From: CAZAYB01 sp964489215
Lineage (GTDB): Bacteria; Planctomycetota; Phycisphaerae; Sedimentisphaerales; Anaerohalosphaeraceae
NCBI GenBank assembly: GCA_964489215.1
Contig: CAZAYB010000063.1
Coordinates: 1 to 13,124, forward strand
Length of the DNA stretch: 13,124 nt
Direction of reading: 5' to 3'
Shown here piece by piece: positions 1 through 7,561 of this stretch (position 1 is its first letter; each line of letters opens with the position of its first letter). The notes beneath the pieces are model-generated. The model had not been told where the DNA came from, ran no database searches, and was given only the letters and a program-made list of their open reading frames with translations. Position numbers and translations under genes: made by a program.

Positions 1-661
1 GCCACATGTTGTAGTCAAGTTCTTTTGGAGGCTCTTTTATGGTTTCATCTTTTGGAGAGTAAAAGCCTGAGGGTAAGCCGACTTGTACTTCCTTTAATTT
101 TCCGATTACACCGTTTCTTACAAGTTCACAAGCTCGGTGGAAATTTTCCTGTGATCTTTGCCAGCTTCCTGTCTGCCATACAATACCGTATTTTTTGACG
201 GCATTTACCATTGCTCTTCCTTCGTTTAGCGTATGCGAGAACGGTTTTTCTCCGTATATGTCTTTGCCGGCTTTAGCAGCTTCAATGGCGATGATAGAAT
301 GCCAATGGTCCGGAAGTGAAAGGCAAACAGCATCAATGTCTTTGCGGGCTAAGACTTCCCTGAAATCACTGTAGGAAGCACAGTCTTTATTTCCGTAACG
401 TTTGTTTACAGTTTGCTTAGCGTTTTCCAGATGGTTTGAATCAATGTCGCAGACCGCTATAACTTTTGCCTGGGGTTTTGCCAGCAGATTGTTCATATTG
501 GCAGGGCCCATCCATCCCAGGCCTATACAGCCTACAGTGATTTTGTTTGCAGCTGAGATATTTGATTCTGCTCCCATCGCCGATGAACTGATGACGTATG
601 GGAAAGCGATCGAGCCAGCAGTTAAAGAGGCGCTTCTTTTGATAAATGATCTTCTGTTCAT
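1..661 (-). CDS. Gfo/Idh/MocA family oxidoreductase with Tat signal, 3'-truncated by window edge
   Basis: About 220 N-terminal residues are present; the C-terminus lies beyond base 1. The start is the ATG at 659-661, with GGAG about 8 nt upstream. The protein opens with a twin-arginine motif (NRRSFIKR, residues 2-9), then a hydrophobic stretch to about residue 31, so export through the Tat system is likely. The dinucleotide-binding Rossmann fold follows, with GCIGLGWMG at 44-52. The catalytic-lysine motif GEKP is at 137-140 (the EKP signature), preceded by LPDHWH at 116-121. These are hallmarks of Gfo/Idh/MocA enzymes, which oxidise or reduce sugar or polyol hydroxyls with a tightly bound NAD(P). 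Exported members such as glucose-fructose oxidoreductase recycle the cofactor without releasing it. It is the third gene of a leftward operon, 20 bp after the isomerase. The substrate cannot be told from the sequence. Confidence 0.93.
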   Translation of the reverse strand, partial: MNRRSFIKRSASLTAGSIAFPYVISSSAMGAESNISAANKITVGCIGLGWMGPANMNNLLAKPQAKVIAVCDIDSNHLENAKQTVNKRYGNKDCASYSDFREVLARKDIDAVCLSLPDHWHSIIAIEAAKAGKDIYGEKPFSHTLNEGRAMVNAVKKYGIVWQTGSWQRSQENFHRACELVRNGVIGKLKEVQVGLPSGFYSPKDETIKEPPKELDYNMW

Positions 662-681
662 TATTGATACTCCATTTTGTT

Positions 682-1674
682 TTAATTGTCAAATGCGGCG
701 TCAAACTGCACGTTGGATGGTTCAAAATCCACTTTTTTTACAAACTGACAGGCTTCTTTTGCTCCGTGCTCGCGGTCCATTCCGCAATCCTCCCACTCTA
801 CTGAAAGCGGTCCTTTGTAGCCTATTTGATTAAGTGTTCTTATGATATTTTCAAAATCCACATCGCCGTGGCCAAGGGAGCGGAAGTCCCAGCCTCTGTC
901 AGGATGTCCGAAGTTAAGGTGAGAGGCTAAGATTCCTGCTCTGCCGTCAGTCTGCAGGGCGGCGTCTTTCATGTGTACGTGGTATATTCTGTCGGAGAAT
1001 TCCTTCAGGAAAAAGACCGGATTTACCAATTGCCAGATTAGGTGACTGGGGTCGAAATTAAAGCCGAAAGTTTCTCTTCTGTTGACAGCTTTAAGTGCTC
1101 TTTTGGCGGTAACGATATCAAATGCGATTTCGGTCGGGTGGACCTCAAGAGCAAATCGTACGCCGCATTTATCGAACTGGTCAAAAACAGGGTTCCACAT
1201 TTTTGCAAAATATCTGAAACCGTCTTCAATCATTTCTTCGGTGATTGGCGGGAAGGGGTAGAGCATGTGCCAGATTGACGAGCCGCAAAAACCATTTACT
1301 ACTTTTAGCCCGAGGTTTTTTGCTGCTTTAGCAGTGTCTGTCATTCTATCAATTGCCCATTTTCTTTTCTTTTCAGGGTCACCAGCAGCTTCTGGCGGCA
1401 CAAATGCATCTGAGCGTTTATCGTTGTTAGGGTCGCATACCAGTTGGCCAGCCAGGTGGTTGCTGATGGCGTAAAGTTTTAAGCCGTTTTCAGAGAGTAT
1501 TTTTTTCTGTCCGCTGCAGTAATCAATGTCGTCAGCGGCTTTTTCTACATCGAGATGGTCTCCCCAACATGCCAGTTCCAGTCCATCATAACCCCATTTG
1601 GCAGCTTTTTTTGCTAATTCCTTAAGCGGCATATCCGCCCATTGTCCCGTAAATAAAGTTACTGGTCTCGGCAT
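682..1674 (-). CDS. sugar phosphate isomerase/epimerase (xylose isomerase-like TIM barrel)
   Basis: A complete 330-residue protein with no signal peptide, so probably cytoplasmic. It belongs to the AP endonuclease 2/xylose isomerase-like TIM-barrel family. Likely divalent-metal ligands fall at the expected strand ends: E177 (ALEVHP), D208 (FNFDPSH), H234 (VHMKD) and E293 (SVEWED). The N-terminal GYDGLELACWGDH (28-40) is typical of the oxidoreductase-associated subgroup. The ATG at 1672-1674 is preceded by CAGGAG at a 6-nt spacing, which supports this start. It sits 21 bp after one Gfo/Idh/MocA gene and 20 bp before another, so the three are almost certainly cotranscribed. Family members in such clusters act on keto-sugars as isomerases, epimerases or 3-keto-glycoside lyases. 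Which of these this one does is not visible. Confidence 0.93.
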   Translation of the reverse strand: MPRPVTLFTGQWADMPLKELAKKAAKWGYDGLELACWGDHLDVEKAADDIDYCSGQKKILSENGLKLYAISNHLAGQLVCDPNNDKRSDAFVPPEAAGDPEKKRKWAIDRMTDTAKAAKNLGLKVVNGFCGSSIWHMLYPFPPITEEMIEDGFRYFAKMWNPVFDQFDKCGVRFALEVHPTEIAFDIVTAKRALKAVNRRETFGFNFDPSHLIWQLVNPVFFLKEFSDRIYHVHMKDAALQTDGRAGILASHLNFGHPDRGWDFRSLGHGDVDFENIIRTLNQIGYKGPLSVEWEDCGMDREHGAKEACQFVKKVDFEPSNVQFDAAFDN

Positions 1675-1695
1675 TTTAGGCTCCTGTATTTTTTA

Positions 1696-2868
1696 CTATT
1701 TTTTAACTTTTATCCATTTTTGTTTGCTTTTATTGCTTGCGACAACAGTATCAATAAACAGCATTCCCCTTAGTCCGTCATCGACATTTGGGAAATCCTC
1801 AGCAAGCTTCTCAGGTTTTTTCTTTGCTATTGCTGCCCGTAAAGTGTCAGCGAAATTGCAGTAGATATTTGCAAACGCTTCTATGAAGGCTTCCGGATGC
1901 CCGAAAGGCAGCCGAGTTGCTCGACCTGCAGCGGGGCTCTTTTCTGCAACATAATCATTTCCCCTTCTCCATACCTGTACTGGTTTGTCTGGTTTGTAAA
2001 CTTTTAGGTAGTTGGGTTTTTCCTGGTGCCATTCCAGTGAACCTTCCTGTCCATATACCCAGATTGCCAGGTTGTTTTCCTGGCCTATACAAATCTGACT
2101 TGCGTGTAGTATTCCTCTTGCTCCGTTATTAAATCTCAGCAGGCAGTTGCCGTCATCATCCAGTTTTCTGCCCTTAACGAATGTGTTGAGGTCTGCGCAT
2201 AACTGTGTTATTTTCAGGCCAGTGATATACTCGGCGAGGTTTTCTGCGTGTGTGCCGATATCCCCCATGCATCCAGCTGCCCCGCTTTTTTTTGGGTCAG
2301 TTCTCCATTTTGCCTGTTTGATATTCTGCTTTTCGAGCATTGTGCTGAGCCATCCCTGTGGGTACTGGACGATTATTTTCCGAATTTTTCCCAGGTCTCC
2401 GTCTCGAACCATATCTTTTGCGAGCTTTACCATTGGATACCCGGTGTAATTATGAGTAAGGGCAAATATTGATCGGGATTTTTTTACGAGATTTCTTAGT
2501 TCTCTTGCTTGAGAGGAGTTGAATGTCATTGGTTTGTCGCATACTACATGAAATCCTGCTTTTATGAAAGCTGAAGCAATAGGGAAATGTGAATCATTTG
2601 GAGTTACGATGGAAACGAAGTCGATTTTTTCGCCTGGGGGCAATTTCGATTCTTCTTCTATCATATTTTCATAATTTTTATAAACCCTTTTAGGGTTTAA
2701 GTTAAGTTCCTTTCCCATTTGTCTGGATTTTGCGGGTGACTGGCTGAAAGCTCCGGCTACAATATCAATACCGCCGTCGAGTCTGGCAGCTTTTCTGTGA
2801 ACATCTCCTATAAACGCCCCCGGGCCGCCTCCGACCATACCCATTTTCAGATTTCGTCCAATGTTCAT
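1696..2868 (-). CDS. Gfo/Idh/MocA family oxidoreductase, cytoplasmic
   Basis: A complete 390-residue protein without a signal peptide. The N-terminal Rossmann fold begins at once, with MVGGGPGAFIG at 11-21. The catalytic-lysine motif appears as CDKP at 110-113 (Asp replaces the common Glu), after IVTPNDSHF at 87-95. The C-terminal domain carries GDIGTHAENL (202-211), where H207 corresponds to the conserved active-site histidine. This fits an NAD(P)-dependent sugar or inositol-type dehydrogenase. The start ATG is preceded by GAGG with about 7 nt spacing. It is the first gene of the operon 2868 to 1, and a -10 box lies about 44 bp upstream. Its pairing with the isomerase and a second, exported oxidoreductase suggests that oxidation and later re-reduction of a sugar occur in different compartments. 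That last point is inference. Confidence 0.93.
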   Translation of the reverse strand: MNIGRNLKMGMVGGGPGAFIGDVHRKAARLDGGIDIVAGAFSQSPAKSRQMGKELNLNPKRVYKNYENMIEEESKLPPGEKIDFVSIVTPNDSHFPIASAFIKAGFHVVCDKPMTFNSSQARELRNLVKKSRSIFALTHNYTGYPMVKLAKDMVRDGDLGKIRKIIVQYPQGWLSTMLEKQNIKQAKWRTDPKKSGAAGCMGDIGTHAENLAEYITGLKITQLCADLNTFVKGRKLDDDGNCLLRFNNGARGILHASQICIGQENNLAIWVYGQEGSLEWHQEKPNYLKVYKPDKPVQVWRRGNDYVAEKSPAAGRATRLPFGHPEAFIEAFANIYCNFADTLRAAIAKKKPEKLAEDFPNVDDGLRGMLFIDTVVASNKSKQKWIKVKK

Positions 2869-2911
2869 TTTGATCCTCTTAATAAAACGCCAAAGTCTGT
2901 TTGAGTATGAT

Positions 2912-2940
2912 ATTATAGCAAAATATGTTTTTTGATAAAG
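2912..2940 (-). promoter_or_regulatory. putative sigma70-type promoter of the oxidoreductase/isomerase operon
   Basis: Read on the minus strand, a perfect TATAAT lies at 2912-2917, preceded 16 bp upstream by a weak -35-like TTTATC (2934-2939). The predicted transcript would start near 2905, leaving a leader of about 37 nt with a GAGG ribosome site just before the ATG at 2868. The -10 match is good and the -35 is poor, and the surrounding DNA is very AT-rich, so chance matches are possible. Confidence 0.45.
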
Positions 2941-2982
2941 TTTATAATTTTAAAAAAAATATTTCAGGAGCAGATAAATTAG

Positions 2983-3011
2983 GTTAAAATAAGTGAAATT
3001 ATGAGTATAAT
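2983..3011 (+). promoter_or_regulatory. putative promoter of the glycosyltransferase gene
   Basis: TATAAT at 3006-3011 is preceded by GTTAAA at 2983-2988 with a 17-bp spacer. Transcription would begin near 3018, giving a very short leader of about 12 nt that still holds AGGA (3020-3023). The -35 box is weak and the region is AT-rich, so this is a modest prediction. Confidence 0.35.
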
Positions 3012-3029
3012 GTCTTGACAGGATTTTAT

Positions 3030-3755
3030 ATGTTCGATTTGTCTTTGATAATTCCGGTTTATAATGAAGGCGGCAAGGTAATTAAAGATGTTGCAAGTGC
3101 TTATGAAGTGCTTAAGTCGAACTCTTTTAGCGGGGAGATTATAATTGTTGATGACGGCAGTGAGAGAAAGTTTTATGACGTTGAAAAAGAATGCAAATCT
3201 TTTTGTGATAATGAAATTACTGTTAAATATATCAGGTTAAGTGAGCACAGGGGCAAAGGTTTTGCGGTCAGACGCGGGATTTTGGAATCAAGGGGTTCTT
3301 TTGCGGCTTTTTCTGATTGCGGTAACTGCATTGATTATTCAAATCTGATAAAGGGGGTTGAGCTTATCAAAGCTCATGAATGTGATATCGCTCATGCGTC
3401 CAGGCATATTGCCGGCAGCAGGATATTGAGAAGTCAGAGTTTTAAGAGGAGGCTTTCAGGTATTTTATTCAGACTTTATCTAAAACTTTTTATCAGGGCT
3501 GCTTATCAGCTTAGTGACACTCAATGCGGTTTCAAGATATACAGAGGGCAGACAGGGCGGGAAATATATGCAGAGTCAGAATGTAACGGCTTTCTTTTTG
3601 ATATTGAAGTGATTATGATAGCTTATAGAAAAGGAGTTAAAATCAGGGAGTTTGCTGTTGAATGGACCTGCGACCGTGACAGCAGGCTAAAGCCTTGTGC
3701 TGATTTTTTAAGTATTATGAAAGAACTTAAGGATATTAAAAGCAGATTCGGCTGA
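3030..3755 (+). CDS. family 2 glycosyltransferase, dolichyl/polyprenyl-phosphate glycosyltransferase-like
   Basis: A 241-residue protein starting at the ATG at 3030, with AGGA about 6 nt upstream. A TTG at 3015 would add five residues but lacks a ribosome site. GT2 motifs in order: LIIPVYNEG at 6-14, the nucleotide-binding DDGS at 41-44, RLSEHRGKGFAVRRG at 69-83, DTQCGFKIY at 163-171, and FDIEV at 190-194. DTQCGFK and the FxFDxEV segment are typical of the dolichyl-phosphate glucosyltransferase/mannosyltransferase (ALG5/DPM1-like) branch, which transfers a sugar from a nucleotide sugar to a lipid phosphate at the cytoplasmic membrane face. No membrane helix is evident. The place of the usual DAD metal motif reads SDCGNC (95-100), so the second aspartate is missing. 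The gene stands alone on the plus strand between two minus-strand operons. It could supply a lipid-linked sugar to the GT-C-like protein at 4647-6161, but that is inference. Confidence 0.9.
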   Translation: MFDLSLIIPVYNEGGKVIKDVASAYEVLKSNSFSGEIIIVDDGSERKFYDVEKECKSFCDNEITVKYIRLSEHRGKGFAVRRGILESRGSFAAFSDCGNCIDYSNLIKGVELIKAHECDIAHASRHIAGSRILRSQSFKRRLSGILFRLYLKLFIRAAYQLSDTQCGFKIYRGQTGREIYAESECNGFLFDIEVIMIAYRKGVKIREFAVEWTCDRDSRLKPCADFLSIMKELKDIKSRFG

Positions 3756-3762
3756 TATGGAT

Positions 3763-4644
3763 TTATAGAATTTCAATGTTGTGCTGTCCGAATATTTCTA
3801 TTATTGAATTTTCGTTTTGACAATTTATAATAACGGCGCTGACATTCGGGTGTGCCTGGCAGTAAGCTTTGACTTGTTCCTTGCTTAATATCATAAATGC
3901 GGTAGAGAGGGCATCGGTTATTGCGGCATCTGGAGCTATGGCCCATACGGCTTTTTTGGATGATAATATATTGATATTTTCGGGGTTGATAATATGGTCG
4001 CCTTTACGCAGACCTGATGCGCTTATTGAATTGTTATTCAGGGAGATGTTTGCGAACTTTTTATTATTTTTAAACGGGTTGCTTAATGTGATCGGCCATG
4101 ATTGAGCATTTCTGGGCGGGTTGCCTGCCAGGACCGAACTGTATCCGCCATGGATGAGAAAGTTTTCTATTTCCCATTCATTAAAAATCTCAGCTATTTT
4201 ATCGAGAGCCAGCCCTTTGGCTATGCCTCCGAAATCTATCTGGATATTATCTCGGTCAGCGGTTACTTTGTAATTTTTTTCATCGATTAAAAGGTTTTCA
4301 AAAGCTGAACGGGCAGGGAGGCTGGGCTTTTCCTTATCCATGGTTATGTCGAATGCGCCATTTGTGGTTTGGTAGATTTTTTTACTTATCTGGAGGCATT
4401 CAAAAATGTATGGACCTAAAACGAGTGATTGCCCTTTTTTTAGGGAGGCAATTTGAGAAACCTCACTGTTTTCAATGTATCGGCTAATTTCCTGTTCCAT
4501 GGAGGAAAGGATATTAAAAGCTTCAGCGGACGCCTGCGAGGCATACTTTTTTTGGATGTCACATAACCACAACTCAAATACAGTTGCCATTGCCTCAGTT
4601 GAGAAATGGTGTAAATCCGGATTGTTTTCGAGCCCTGTGTTCAA
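3763..4644 (-). CDS. apbE: ApbE family FAD:protein FMN transferase
   Basis: A 293-residue protein with a full set of ApbE motifs: EISRYIENSEVSQI (52-65), TNGAFDIT (94-101), DFGGIAKGLALD (137-148), LIHGGYSSVLAG (163-174), SISASG (206-211), HIINP (217-221) and TDALSTAFMIL (243-253). ApbE enzymes use Mg2+ and FAD to attach FMN covalently to a Thr/Ser of target proteins, usually electron-transfer proteins outside the cytoplasm. The start is a TTG at 4642-4644, two bases after the previous stop, with GAGGA 6 nt upstream. The next ATG (residue 19) would remove conserved N-terminal residues. There is no signal peptide or lipobox, unlike many exported ApbE proteins, so it may act in the cytoplasm or before export. 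It is the last gene of the cytochrome operon. No FMN-binding target domain with an SGAT-type acceptor motif is seen in the window. Confidence 0.92.
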   Translation of the reverse strand: MNTGLENNPDLHHFSTEAMATVFELWLCDIQKKYASQASAEAFNILSSMEQEISRYIENSEVSQIASLKKGQSLVLGPYIFECLQISKKIYQTTNGAFDITMDKEKPSLPARSAFENLLIDEKNYKVTADRDNIQIDFGGIAKGLALDKIAEIFNEWEIENFLIHGGYSSVLAGNPPRNAQSWPITLSNPFKNNKKFANISLNNNSISASGLRKGDHIINPENINILSSKKAVWAIAPDAAITDALSTAFMILSKEQVKAYCQAHPNVSAVIINCQNENSIIEIFGQHNIEIL

Positions 4645-4646
4645 AT

Positions 4647-6161
4647 CTAATCCTCTTTTATGAAAACGGAAAAATATTTTCCCGGCCTGAGCTGTTTTGT
4701 TTCGCTAAACATATGTTTGTATAAAACCATTTGCCCGGGTTTTTGCAGTTTATAAATCTTTTGAGATACAGGTTCAATTAGTTTTGATTCAAAGATGAGT
4801 ACCGCGGGAAGGTTTTTTATTTTCTCAGGTTCTGTTAGCCAGCTTACCTGTTTATAATGTCTTAGATACCAGGGGAGCGGCCAGTAATCAGACTTTTCAA
4901 AAATGACGGTTATGGGTGTTGAGGGGTCTTTGTATTTGGTGCATATTTTTTGAGTATTTTGCGGTAAGTCTTTACTGGTATGTGCGTAGACGTAAGGATT
5001 AGACGGGCTTGCGTAATAGATGAAGTTGCCGAGATATGTTTGTATACCAAGATGGATTATAAGTATGGATAGGACAGCGGTAATGGCAATTTTTGAAGTT
5101 TTTTTCCCGGCAAGGTCCAGGAAGATTTTGATTCCCAAAGGAGAAAGAAATATCAGTCCATGGGTTATTGCCAGCATGTTCCAGGGAGTTTTGTAAGGAA
5201 TTGCCGAATATATTATGAAAATCATAAGCGTATACAGAGCAATAATTTTGAAAAACATATTATTTTGCTGAAATGCCTTATATAAGCCTGTCAGGCCCAG
5301 TATAAGAATGACAGATTCAGACCATGGAATTTGATTGTTGATTCTGAAAAAACCAAACCATCTAATGTAGGTGTACCAGGGATGAGTATGGTATTGGTTG
5401 TTTACTGCACGGTTTATATATACGTTATAGGTTTTGAAAGCTTCTATAATACCGGTCGGGTTATTAAAAAATGAACTGAAAAAGATAATGTTTATAATGA
5501 CAAAGGAAGTTAAGAAAAAGATTATATGCTGCGGTTTGAATTTTCTTTTGTTAATATGACTTTTTTTTCTTGATACAATAAAACATATAGCAAGACTGAT
5601 GATTAATGCAGTTACATTTATTATCCATGTTTCCTTTGTTGTACTGCAAAGTCCTGCGGAAAGTCCTGCGGTCACAGCATATATGGTTTTTGGCTTTTTT
5701 AAGTATAAATATACACTTATAATTAAGCATAATATGAAAAATGTAAGAACTGTTTCCTGTATGTAGTATCTGCTGTAAAATACGCTGATGTGTGAAATTG
5801 CAAGAAGAAGCGTGATTATCAGAGATTTTTTTAATCCGATGTGTTTTATAAGGAGTACAGGTAACAGTACAGTTAAAAAACCAAAAAAGGCAGGTACCGA
5901 TCTGAGTATGTATTCATTCAGCTCTTGATAGCTATTAATGCCTGTGAAGGTAACTGGTATGAGGGTAAGGTAATTTAAGGTTGGGCCGTGATATTCATTT
6001 TTGTCATAAATATATGATTGAGTTTCTATCAAAGTTCCCATTTTATAGGCATGTACAGCTTCATCGGTGTGCATGGGCCTTTTTGAAAGGTGTGTGAATC
6101 TTAGCAAAAAGGCCAAAATCAATAACGCAGATAAGAGCAGGAAAAGTGAACCCTTTTTCAT
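4647..6161 (-). CDS. multi-pass GT-C-type membrane protein, Agl23/TIGR03663-like
   Basis: A complete 504-residue, highly hydrophobic protein with roughly ten to twelve membrane helices in the first 380 residues and a more polar C-terminal tail. After the first helix (about 5-22) comes a loop with HTDEAVHAYK (31-40) and then DKNEYHGPTLNYLT (53-66). The DE pair is where GT-C glycosyltransferases (PMT/ArnT/GT39-like) place the catalytic acid. The DEAVHA...YHGP pattern is what I recall for the family called flippase activity-associated protein Agl23. Such proteins are thought to work on lipid-linked sugars at the outer membrane face, with loosely defined function. Its start overlaps the stop of the lipoprotein gene by ATGA, implying translational coupling, and only 2 bp separate it from apbE. 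A dedicated glycan-modification step for the operon's exported proteins is possible. The exact activity is unknown. Confidence 0.8.
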   Translation of the reverse strand: MKKGSLFLLLSALLILAFLLRFTHLSKRPMHTDEAVHAYKMGTLIETQSYIYDKNEYHGPTLNYLTLIPVTFTGINSYQELNEYILRSVPAFFGFLTVLLPVLLIKHIGLKKSLIITLLLAISHISVFYSRYYIQETVLTFFILCLIISVYLYLKKPKTIYAVTAGLSAGLCSTTKETWIINVTALIISLAICFIVSRKKSHINKRKFKPQHIIFFLTSFVIINIIFFSSFFNNPTGIIEAFKTYNVYINRAVNNQYHTHPWYTYIRWFGFFRINNQIPWSESVILILGLTGLYKAFQQNNMFFKIIALYTLMIFIIYSAIPYKTPWNMLAITHGLIFLSPLGIKIFLDLAGKKTSKIAITAVLSILIIHLGIQTYLGNFIYYASPSNPYVYAHTSKDLPQNTQKICTKYKDPSTPITVIFEKSDYWPLPWYLRHYKQVSWLTEPEKIKNLPAVLIFESKLIEPVSQKIYKLQKPGQMVLYKHMFSETKQLRPGKYFSVFIKED

Positions 6162-6925
6162 TGCACTGTTCTGCCATAAACCTCAACTTCAATGTAATGA
6201 TTCAAATCATTGCTTGTGTTTCCATTGCTGTAAAGACGTACGTATCGAGCTTTTATTCCTTTTGCATTTATGAGCTTACCTTCGTATGTTTCTATATAGT
6301 GAAGATTGTCTCCAATGCCCAGGCCTGCTGAGTTGTCATGGTCGTTATTAAAGACAGTATTTACATCTACGATGAAATCAGGTTCATCAGAAAGCTGAAC
6401 AATTACGTCCTTGTATACTCTGGGCTGTTTATGGAAGTGCCAAACGACAATCGCGTATATTTCATATTCCTGTTCAAGGTCGATAGTCACATTCTGAAGA
6501 AAAGGTCCCATTTCGACGTAACTTCCATCTTGACCGCTTTTGTCTCCGTCGGTTATCATTTCGATCTCACCGATTATGGGTTCTTCATCCGAGGACATGA
6601 CCATTTTATTCAGAGCAACATTTTCTGTTCCTTTTGGTGCCATGAAAGAGGGTCTTGGATTTTTTGAAGGCTTTTCAAGGTTTGGTACTCTTATGTTTTG
6701 CGGCGTGCCGATAAACATTGGCTTAGGCAGGCTGATTTCAAGCGGTTCCATTGAAGATGTTTCATTGTTTTGCTGAGCTTTGTTTTGTGTTTTTGGGTTT
6801 TGGTTATTTGCCGAATCTGCCTGCGAATCACCGTTAGTGCCCTTTTTACAGGAAGCTATTGCAAAAGTAATGACCAGCAATAAGCAGCAAATTGACAGTA
6901 GTTTAAGTGTTTTTTTTGTTTTCAT
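6158..6925 (-). CDS. lipoprotein with C-terminal discoidin-like (F5/8 type C) domain
   Basis: A 255-residue protein. A signal peptide with a positively charged start (MKTKKTLK) and a hydrophobic core ends in the lipobox IASC, so lipidation at C26 is expected. A low-complexity linker rich in Asn, Gln, Ser and Lys follows to about residue 55. The rest resembles a discoidin/F5-8 type C fold: NVALNKMVMSS at the domain start, VTIDLEQEYEIYAIVVWHFH in the middle, and ARYVRLYSNGN...HYIEVEVYGR at the end, the classic closing strands. These domains bind glycans or surfaces and are not redox-active. The gene start overlaps the end of the upstream membrane-protein gene by 23 bp and its stop overlaps the next start by 4 bp. 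It may anchor or position the cytochrome complex at the envelope, or recognise substrate. Assignment of the fold is by pattern only. Confidence 0.85.
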   Translation of the reverse strand: MKTKKTLKLLSICCLLLVITFAIASCKKGTNGDSQADSANNQNPKTQNKAQQNNETSSMEPLEISLPKPMFIGTPQNIRVPNLEKPSKNPRPSFMAPKGTENVALNKMVMSSDEEPIIGEIEMITDGDKSGQDGSYVEMGPFLQNVTIDLEQEYEIYAIVVWHFHKQPRVYKDVIVQLSDEPDFIVDVNTVFNNDHDNSAGLGIGDNLHYIETYEGKLINAKGIKARYVRLYSNGNTSNDLNHYIEVEVYGRTVQ

Positions 6926-7517
6926 GATTCCATATCTCCATTTTTCTTGTGTTTTTCATTAAAGAATATAATACGATACCAAAAAATACCGTAAATGCAA
7001 CAGCCGAGTATTTGTGAATATCTCTGAAAAGCAACTGCCATTTTGTACCAAAAATTTTGAACATGCTCAGTATTATCGAAAAGATCAAGGGTATAAAGAT
7101 TGCTGTCATCGCCCAGAAACAAATGCGAACTAAAAAGTTTGATTCTGCCTTGCGGCACTGACTGGTGGAAAGTTTTTTCAGTATCGGTATTTGGTTTATT
7201 CTCAACGTATTATTATTCGCAGTTAGCAGAATTAACAGTATGAACATTGCAGTAAAAAAAGCTGAAGCGGGTATGTGTATCAGCATCCAAAAGCCTGTGA
7301 TATGGTCAGAGTGTACCAGGGGCATGAAAAAACCGGTGACAAAGACAGTTAAGAACAATAAGGTGATAACTATAAAAAATGATACAAGAAAGATTTGGAT
7401 TCTTGTCATTGGTTTGGATATTTGCGGGTTTCTCATTAAGAATGTCGTGATCAGGAAATGACCTGTGAGGCTGACAAATAAAATGAAGAATATTGAAATC
7501 GTAATCTTTTCAAACAT
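6903..7517 (-). CDS. five-helix membrane protein, putative b-type cytochrome (DUF4405-like)
   Basis: A 204-residue integral membrane protein with about five hydrophobic helices: residues 4-28, 42-69, 78-103, 128-153 and 168-187. Histidines lie in or next to the helices: H21 (TGHFL), H73 and H76 (LVHSDH), H85 (LIHIP) and H167 (DIHKYSA). This arrangement recalls cytochrome b561-like and DUF4405 proteins that hold heme between helices and pass electrons between the quinone pool and exported partners. It lies just after the heptaheme cytochrome c gene (44-bp gap), a common pairing for quinol-linked electron transfer. The ATG at 7515-7517 has no clear Shine-Dalgarno sequence, so its translation may depend on the upstream gene. 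Its 3' end overlaps the lipoprotein gene by 23 bp. Heme binding is inferred, and the family name is tentative. Confidence 0.75.
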   Translation of the reverse strand: MFEKITISIFFILFVSLTGHFLITTFLMRNPQISKPMTRIQIFLVSFFIVITLLFLTVFVTGFFMPLVHSDHITGFWMLIHIPASAFFTAMFILLILLTANNNTLRINQIPILKKLSTSQCRKAESNFLVRICFWAMTAIFIPLIFSIILSMFKIFGTKWQLLFRDIHKYSAVAFTVFFGIVLYSLMKNTRKMEIWNHENKKNT

Positions 7518-7561
7518 AATTTATGTACCATTTAATTAATTAGTTCGAGCTTTCCTTGAAA

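Noticed and set aside
661..675. A four-codon frame (ATG GAG TAT CAA TAA) on the minus strand overlapping the start of the Tat-type oxidoreductase by TAATG
   Set aside because: It is simply the Shine-Dalgarno region of the next gene, which happens to contain ATGGAG; too short to support as a leader peptide.
441..725. A 94-codon minus-strand frame within the truncated oxidoreductase gene
   Set aside because: It is out of frame with a clear Gfo/Idh/MocA gene and has no family-like motifs; a shadow.
3015..3020. Perfect TTGACA that could be a -35 box
   Set aside because: No -10 lies 16-18 bp downstream (GATTTG is there), and it falls right before the glycosyltransferase start codon.
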